From positions 6,572,001 through 6,636,000 of the forward strand of contig NC_084763.1 in the NCBI RefSeq assembly GCF_028858725.1: 64,000 nt of DNA, in the 5' to 3' direction. This stretch comes from Colius striatus (taxonomy: Eukaryota > Chordata > Aves > Coliiformes > Coliidae). Positions 59,401-64,000 of this stretch are shown piece after piece; the stretch's first letter is position 1, and each line of letters begins with the position of its first letter. The notes beneath the pieces are model-generated. The model was not told the DNA's origin and did no database searches. It saw nothing but the letters and a program-made list of their open reading frames with translations. The position numbers were made by a program, and so were the translations under genes.

Positions 59401-62400
59401 CAATGATAAGCATCACAGAACAAGACTTTAAAAATGAAACTAGTTGTTAATGGGCTTGTTTGATTAATCCCACCTCATGGTGCACCTGCCACTTTGGGTA
59501 TCTAGCCTGAACAGGAAAATATTCCTGTGTAAGAAGCTCATGCTGGAGGCTTGATACATGTTCATTCTTTTTCTTGCCATGGATTTGAAAACCAGTCTAC
59601 ATTGCTGCTACTTGTGGCACCTGTGAATGCAATGTATGTTGCACATACAGGTGCAAGGTAGAACAGCCCAAGATGGTCACTCTTTCAAAAGCCTAGGAAA
59701 AGGGGTTTGTAGTGATGGTTTTTAAAAGCAATAAGGTCAAGAAGCTGTTAAGATTATGGGCAAGATGGATAGAATAGAATTTGAGAAGTCAGCCTGTTTA
59801 GTGGCATGCACAGGACTGCAACACCAGATTAATCTGCTTTAGAGGGTTGTTTTCTTGAAGTTGCAGCTGATGTGTTCATCAGTGACATTGCCTACAGCCT
59901 GTCTCTGACACACACACTGATCCTAGTGTTAAGTTCCTGTCAAGCTTAATGTTCAATTGTTAGTGGTGTGAGAAATCTCCTTGATGTTTCCTACATCTTG
60001 ATATATAAAAATATCCAAATGAGGTTTTTTTGGAGTCTTTCCTTAGTGTTACTCATCAGTTATCACTATGCACTCTTGTTCTATTAATGGCAAGTGTTTT
60101 GACTGGCTGCTGGTTTCCAGAAGAAGCTGTTTCAGGGCTGGTGTACGCTACTATGTAAGAGGTAAAATAGCAAAGCTCTCTCTTTTAGGAACTTTCCATC
60201 TATATGTCTGACTTTACCTTTCAGAACAGCTGCTGTGTGATGACTTGAACAAAGAGATGCTTGTAGTAGTTTGCCTCAAGAGGTCCTTGCTCCAAAGAAA
60301 ATAGCAGGAGTCAGTATGATGAACTGAAGCATGTCCTGGTACTTGTGGAAAGGGATTCCTCTTTGTTCTTCCTAGAGATAACTGCTAAAGTCTTACAGGG
60401 ATTTTTAACACTTTACTGTTTTTATTGGAGTTGAATTCAAGTGTATAGTAGCCCTTTTGGCTTAGCAGTAAATTCAGCTAAGAGCATCACTGATGCTGGC
60501 AGGGGAGTCCAGATTAGCAGTGGTGTCTTAATTATTTCAAGTTAAAGTGAAAAAGGAAATGGATTTAAATTCCCATCTCTGTTCCTAATTCCAGCATTCG
60601 TTCTTTTGAAGAAACTGGTCAGTTTCTGCAGTACCTTTGCTACTGAACTGTGACTATTTCAGCACTTATGTTTATTTTCTATTAAACTATTTGATTTCTA
60701 GGACTAGAAATACCAAAATATGTTAAGCATAGTTGTGCTGCTTCTAGTCAGATCATGTTAAACTTCTGCCAAAAGGGTGGTTTAATGTTCTGCCTTCAGG
60801 CAGCTTTGTGATATTTTTCATACCTTCTGTGAGCACTTAAAAGGGAAGGGTAGGAAGCCTTTTGCTGATGGGCTGTTGCTGTTCTTCACCCAGTGTGAGC
60901 TGGTTAACAAGGTCTTTTTTCCTACATAGGTATTGACTCAGAAGGACATGCTGCCAACTTTGTTGAAACAGAACAAATTGTGCATTACAAAGGGAGCAAA
61001 GCATCGTTTGTTCAGGTAAAGTCAGTGTGAGGAACTTCTCTCTGGCTTAAGGTACATAAAAAGATAGACAGAGCTATCTGTCTAAATACAGATTATATAC
61101 AAGATATGCATGTGCACAGATAAAGTAGTCTGCTTTGGTTTTAAATGGCAAGTGAGTTTGCAAGTGTTTTGTTGTTTAAAATGATTTCCATTCTTTTGCA
61201 GACACGTGGATCAATTCCTTTTTTCTGGTCTCAGAGACCAAACCTCAAGTATAAACCAAAGCCACAGATCAGCAAGTCAGTAAATCATGTATGTGAGTGT
61301 TTGGTGTATCTTGGGGTCTTAATATTTCTGGACTTCTGTTTGTGTGATAGTGTAGTAAACTGTGATCAGAAGAATAAGAGTCAGCAATATTGGGTTGAGC
61401 TTTACTTTTAAAAAGGAGTAGCAAGAAGCCTTGTACTCCTTAAGATGAGTTTAGAGCCTGAAAAACAAAATCCAGACAGCAGTGGGGGTTCTTTCTCTTT
61501 GATTCTTGTTTGCATCAGTTCTAGTAGCTGCACAATACACCTTATCTGTGGAATGTTTAATAAGGAGAGCTGAATGGACTGGGGGGATAAAAGTAGGAAT
61601 GTATTAGCACAATAGAGAACATCAAACACTATTCTTAGTTAAAAAACTATCATCAAAAAGATCATAGAGACTTCTTGTAAATCAGATCTCAGTGTACCTT
61701 TGACACATTTCCTTTTCCTTCTAGATGGATGGCTTCCAAAGACATTTTGACTCGCAAATAATTAGTTATGGAAAGCAAATGATTGTCAACTTGGTATGCT
61801 TTCATTTTGTTCCTCCTGAAAAAGCTGTTGTTCTTTTAAGCAGGCTTTTGACTAATACAGTCTATCTTGTTTTTTTTTTTTCTTCTCTCAGGTTAACCAA
61901 AAAGGTTCAGAGAAGCCTCTTGAGCAAACATTTGCAAAAATGGTAAACAGCATGGCAAATGGAATGGTCAGGTACATGTGAAGTGAAATGGTACATTGTG
62001 TGTTAACAGCTGAGCATTGCTTCTGAGACTCAGAGTGATCAGTTCTTTTGGGACCCTTTTACCCACTGTTTGTCTTGCTTGAGGTTTTGTTTTTATGAAG
62101 TAACTTGCAAATGACCAGTGCCCCTACCTCAGAGCTCCCATTCTAAGCAGGACTGAGACTGTGAAGTGAACATGGGGCATAGAGAGGAGACAGACAGAAT
62201 AAATAAGGCAGCCCAGAGGCATTGGTAATGCCAATATTGAAGTAATAATATGCTGTGAGAACTGTGGAGATCTGTGGTTTAGGAGAAGGAAATCACACCT
62301 TGTAGAACCAGCTTCTGATATAAAGGGCTTGCTCACATTGCTAACTTAGGAGGGAGTACTAAGTGTCAGCAAAACAGTATTGAGATAAGGAACAGTAAGG

Positions 62401-64000
62401 GGAACATGGCATTTAAATGTCTAGACCTCAGAGTAACAATGGGCCAAGAGTGGCAAATGCACTTGAATCACAAGAGAAACTCCACCTCTTTGAGAATCTT
62501 GTGTGCAGTACCTGCCTGTGCTTGCTTTCCCTGACTTTCTAGAGAGTGGGCTAGCATCCAGCTCCCACAGCTACTTACCTCTACCTTTTTGTGGGATTGC
62601 TTTATAGTAGTATTGTCACGTATGTCAAAGGACAAAACCCCACCTGTAAGCAAAAAGGCATCTTGTAAGGAGGATGCACTTCTGTCTAAGCATGGCTAAG
62701 GAATTGCAGAGTATAATCAAGAGGCCTTTAAATCCTTACATTGAATTTTTGGCTGATGCCCTGCTGCTGCCTTAACTAGGGTAGTTATAGATCTCTGCTC
62801 ACTTTTCTGTGCTTCTCTTGCTACTCTCAGGGGGGTGCATTTGTGTGTGTGACTGATGTGTGGGTGTGCATTTCCCTTAATGTTTTTGTTGAAAGTAATT
62901 AAGATTGAAGTGTTTCTTATTTAAAAAGACCACTTCTGAGGCGAGCTCTTTCCTCACTTTCATACTTAGCCTGATATTGATACCTTAGCTGTACAAAGCT
63001 TGTGGAATTCTGTACATCTTTGCTATCAAGGTGAAAAGCAAGATGTAAATTTCTGTTAGGGTGTGTTCTAGTGATGCTTGTTGTCCTGTATATGTTGAAA
63101 AAGCAGTGTTTGTCAGCCCCATTTTTTTAATGCTGCCAAAGTCCTGTTTCTTTGTTAATCAGTTTTGATGGTATTCATCTGCCAGACTGACTTGAGTCTT
63201 CAGTGCGTGGATATATATATACACACATAACTATCTTTCTTTGCATAAATAGTCTTGAAAACTTGGCAAGTAATGACTTTTATATTATAAATACTCAAGG
63301 GAAGGAATGTAATGCCCTGTAATTCCTAATAAACACACAAATATATATATATACATACTACTCAGCTAGAGCACTTCTTGCCAGAGATGAATTGGCTCTT
63401 AAAATCTTGTTCCAAGTCAGTAACTGGTTTGTTTTCTTCTGACAGAGTAGGTTATCTGTTTAAAGCAACCTGTCTCAGATTTCTAGAGGGCTGTCAAGAG
63501 AATGATGCTGCATGCCAGCAAAGAGTGTTGCATTTCAACACCCGTGTCTAGTTCACTTTTAACTGAAGTTCCCAGTGCGCTTGCTTTGAAGAGAGGAAGA
63601 AAGAGAACCGTGGTGGGGAAAAAAGGAGGGATTAAATCAGATGCATACCCCTTCTGTAATTTCTGGAGGGAAAATAGCAGCCAGAACATAGGATGAGCAA
63701 CTTAGAACTGAAGGTGTGCTTCCCCAGACTAGTGGCACATTGTAAAGGGCCTGAAATACTGTTGCTGTGCACACTGAGAGTGCAGCCTCAGGATTACAGA
63801 ACGCTCAGAATCCACAGGTATTTTTTGGAAGCAATCTCTGAGTAAATCCTCTATCACTACCTGTCTTTATCAGCCCTTCCCTGTGGGGTTTTCTAAGACC
63901 TTCTCTGCAGTACATGTGTAATCTGAAAAGGTGTTTCTCTCCAAACAGATACGTAGCATTTGACTTCCATAAAGAGTGCAGCCGGATGAGGTGGGATCGG
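40867..64000 (+). CDS. SACM1L: Phosphatidylinositol-4-phosphate phosphatase SAC1, 5' part (13 exons, runs off window)
   Basis: Exons are 40867-40922, 47847-47944, 49468-49542, 52281-52408, 53314-53463, 55899-55958, 57549-57582, 60060-60161, 60930-61015, 61202-61288, 61725-61793, 61892-61971 and 63949-64000 (open). All phases agree and give 359 codons. The protein is close to human SAC1: [20 protein letters not shown], then [40 protein letters not shown] and [14 protein letters not shown]1 is an integral ER/Golgi membrane phosphatase that hydrolyses PI4P and drives sterol/PI4P exchange at contact sites. The N-terminal SAC subdomain and part of the catalytic core are present. The CX5R motif and the two C-terminal membrane helices must lie beyond the window. 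The N-terminus is Ala-rich and eight residues longer than in human. Confidence 0.97.
43206..43250 (-). mobile_element. CR1 LINE 3' tip, class A (short)
   Basis: A 45-bp reverse CR1 tip: 'gtggaatggtaggggttgga' and 'gacctttagagatcatcta'. This is a severely 5'-truncated copy. Confidence 0.85.
46300..46586 (-). mobile_element. CR1 LINE 3' end, class C
   Basis: Reverse CR1 tail running 'tcacagaatctcaagggttg', 'gtaggtcacacaggaactca', 'cagtgctccctcacctcaac', 'ccattgccccttgtcctatc' to 'gagatgagcctggctcc'. It is the longest class C copy on this strand. Confidence 0.94.
47847..47944 (+). CDS. SACM1L: SACM1L exon 2
   Basis: It encodes [20 protein letters not shown] then [12 protein letters not shown], residues 20-51. 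Acceptor ctcttaaag, donor gtactc. Confidence 0.96.
47945..49467 (+). other. SACM1L intron 2
   Basis: A 1.5-kb AT-rich intron of unique sequence; acceptor ctttccag. No repeat copy recognised. Confidence 0.88.
49468..49542 (+). CDS. SACM1L: SACM1L exon 3
   Basis: It encodes [20 protein letters not shown] and IRLVA, residues 52-76 plus one base. Donor gtaagg. Confidence 0.96.
49543..52280 (+). other. SACM1L intron 3
   Basis: A 2.7-kb intron containing the solo LTR at about 50335-50917. The rest is unique. Acceptor tgatttacag. Confidence 0.88.
50335..50917 (+). mobile_element. Solo LTR of an avian endogenous retrovirus (TguLTR5-like, probably ERVL)
   Basis: A fossil of about 580 bp. Landmarks typical of this avian LTR family occur in order: 'ggctgtgttttggatttgtg', 'gctgagaacagtgttgctaa', 'catcaaggcctcttctgcct', 'ctttatctcagcctgtgaac' and 'gagcgagtggctgtgtggtg', followed by the closing '...ctggggttag'. 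No internal gag, pol or env sequence and no second LTR lie nearby, so it is a solo LTR left by recombination. It is diverged, with blurred ends, and looks old. The family name is from memory of the consensus; a repeat-library search would fix it. Confidence 0.85.
52281..52408 (+). CDS. SACM1L: SACM1L exon 4
   Basis: It encodes [20 protein letters not shown] through [11 protein letters not shown], residues 77-119. Donor gtaagt; ends in phase 0. Confidence 0.96.
52409..53313 (+). other. SACM1L intron 4
   Basis: A 905-bp intron with a G10 homopolymer at 52795-52804. Otherwise unique. Acceptor ctcaacag. Confidence 0.88.
53314..53463 (+). CDS. SACM1L: SACM1L exon 5
   Basis: It encodes [20 protein letters not shown], then [20 protein letters not shown] and [10 protein letters not shown], residues 120-169. 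It is nearly identical to human in its second half. Donor gtaaga. Confidence 0.97.
53464..55898 (+). other. SACM1L intron 5
   Basis: A 2.4-kb AT-rich intron with one short reverse CR1 tip (55044-55110). Acceptor ttgctgcag. No other feature. Confidence 0.88.
55044..55110 (-). mobile_element. CR1 LINE 3' tip, class A (short)
   Basis: A 67-bp reverse tip: 'ccatagaatggtagggttgg', 'gctttagagatcatctagtc' and 'caactccctgg'. Severely 5'-truncated copy. Confidence 0.88.
55899..55958 (+). CDS. SACM1L: SACM1L exon 6
   Basis: It encodes [20 protein letters not shown], residues 170-189. Donor gtaatg; 60 bp, phase 0. Confidence 0.96.
55959..57548 (+). other. SACM1L intron 6
   Basis: A 1.6-kb intron with a reverse CR1 tip at 57143-57190 and a forward CR1-like end at 57233-57250. 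Acceptor tgtttcag. The 103-codon open frame at 56609-56920 has no recognisable domain. Confidence 0.87.
57143..57190 (-). mobile_element. CR1 LINE 3' tip, class A (short)
   Basis: Reverse tip 'catagaatcatagaatggta' followed by 'gggacctttagagatct'. It lies about 40 bp from a forward-facing CR1-like end at 57233-57250, giving an inverted pair of element tips. Confidence 0.88.
57549..57582 (+). CDS. SACM1L: SACM1L exon 7 (34-bp small exon before a U12-type intron)
   Basis: It encodes [11 protein letters not shown] plus one base of F201 (human HRFALPVLHGF). The donor is GTATCCTT, the minor-spliceosome consensus, instead of a GTRAGT-type donor. The frame continues correctly only into 60060. Confidence 0.93.
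57583..60059 (+). other. SACM1L intron 7, U12-type (GT-AG) intron
   Basis: The 5' splice site GTATCCTT (57583-57590) is an exact match to the U12 donor RTATCCTT. TTCCTTAGT at 60039-60047 matches the U12 branch site TTCCTTRAY at eight of nine positions. Its A45 lies 15 bases before the exon, within the usual 10-20 base distance. There is no strong polypyrimidine tract next to the acceptor (tactcatcag), also typical of U12 introns. Length 2.5 kb, otherwise unique sequence. Confidence 0.9.
60060..60161 (+). CDS. SACM1L: SACM1L exon 8
   Basis: It completes F201 and encodes [20 protein letters not shown], then [13 protein letters not shown], ending with one base of G235. Donor gtaaaa. Strong match to human SAC1. 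Confidence 0.96.
60162..60929 (+). other. SACM1L intron 8
   Basis: A 768-bp AT-rich intron of unique sequence; acceptor cctacatag. Nothing else seen. Confidence 0.88.
60930..61015 (+). CDS. SACM1L: SACM1L exon 9
   Basis: It encodes [20 protein letters not shown] then KGSKASFVQ, residues 235-263. This is one of the most conserved SAC-domain stretches. Donor gtaaag. Confidence 0.97.
61016..61201 (+). other. SACM1L intron 9
   Basis: A short 186-bp GT-AG intron; acceptor cttttgcag. Confidence 0.9.
61202..61288 (+). CDS. SACM1L: SACM1L exon 10
   Basis: It encodes [20 protein letters not shown] and PQISKSVNH, residues 264-292. The RGSIPxFWSQ motif is a hallmark of SAC-family phosphatases. Donor gtatgt. 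Confidence 0.97.
61289..61724 (+). other. SACM1L intron 10
   Basis: A 436-bp unique intron; acceptor ccttctag. Nothing else seen. Confidence 0.88.
61725..61793 (+). CDS. SACM1L: SACM1L exon 11
   Basis: It encodes [20 protein letters not shown] and VNL, residues 293-315. Donor gtatgc. Confidence 0.96.
61794..61891 (+). other. SACM1L intron 11 (98 bp, minimal)
   Basis: A 98-bp intron close to the practical lower size for vertebrate introns. It has a T12 run (61870-61881) in the polypyrimidine tract before cttctctcag. Confidence 0.92.
61892..61971 (+). CDS. SACM1L: SACM1L exon 12
   Basis: It encodes [20 protein letters not shown] and MANGMV plus two bases of R342. Donor gtacat. Confidence 0.96.
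61972..63948 (+). other. SACM1L intron 12
   Basis: A 2-kb intron with two short TA-rich microsatellites (about 63210-63228 and 63340-63356). Acceptor ctccaaacag. No CR1 copy recognised. Confidence 0.88.
63949..64000 (+). CDS. SACM1L: SACM1L exon 13 (cut by window edge)
   Basis: It completes R342 and encodes [17 protein letters not shown], residues 343-359, matching human [17 protein letters not shown]. The window ends inside or at the end of this exon, about 38 residues before the expected catalytic CX5R motif. Confidence 0.95.

Noticed and set aside
61145-61411. 88-codon open frame extending SACM1L exon 10 into both introns
   Set aside because: Only 61202-61288 matches SAC1. The flanks have proper AG and GT splice sites and read as intron.

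Overview
This is a vertebrate nuclear window, almost certainly from a bird. The evidence is about sixteen CR1 LINE copies (at least three 3'-end classes), one solo LTR of an avian endogenous-retrovirus family, very GC-rich CpG-island first exons, and a gene order that matches human 3p21.31. The CR1 load (about 6% of the window) and the LTR type suggest a neoavian bird; a CR1-rich order such as Piciformes is possible but unproven.

Layout. 1-3400: upstream intergenic DNA with one CR1. 3420-5075: CpG island with a 34-bp G-rich minisatellite followed by LIMD1 exon 1. 3936-33859: LIMD1 on the + strand, eight coding exons. All splice phases close, giving a predicted 585-residue protein: a Pro/Ser/Gly-rich N-terminal half and three C-terminal LIM domains. 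33860-40470: likely long LIMD1 3'UTR (poly(A) signal candidate at 38949) and intergenic DNA with one CR1. 40494-40566: an intact tRNA-Arg(ACG) gene on the - strand with a T11 terminator. 40560-41420: second CpG island. 40867-64000: SACM1L on the + strand, the first thirteen exons (359 codons); the gene runs off the right edge before its catalytic CX5R motif.

Function. LIMD1 is an Ajuba/zyxin-family adaptor of junctions, P-bodies, Hippo signalling and the PHD2-VHL oxygen-sensing complex. SACM1L is the ER/Golgi PI4P phosphatase. They are neighbours by ancient synteny, not an operon. The tRNA gene lies head to head with SACM1L, with 300 bp between the tRNA 5' end and the SACM1L ATG.

Most notable: (1) SACM1L intron 7 has a textbook U12-type (minor spliceosome) donor and a near-consensus branch site; (2) the LIMD1 upstream minisatellite carries HIF-type GCGTG cores at exact 34-bp spacing; (3) the tRNA-Arg/SACM1L divergent arrangement; (4) the CR1 pile-up, including one copy retaining a 3' reverse-transcriptase segment; (5) an old solo LTR in SACM1L intron 3. 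I found no sign of an undescribed multi-gene system; this is a conserved housekeeping neighbourhood.
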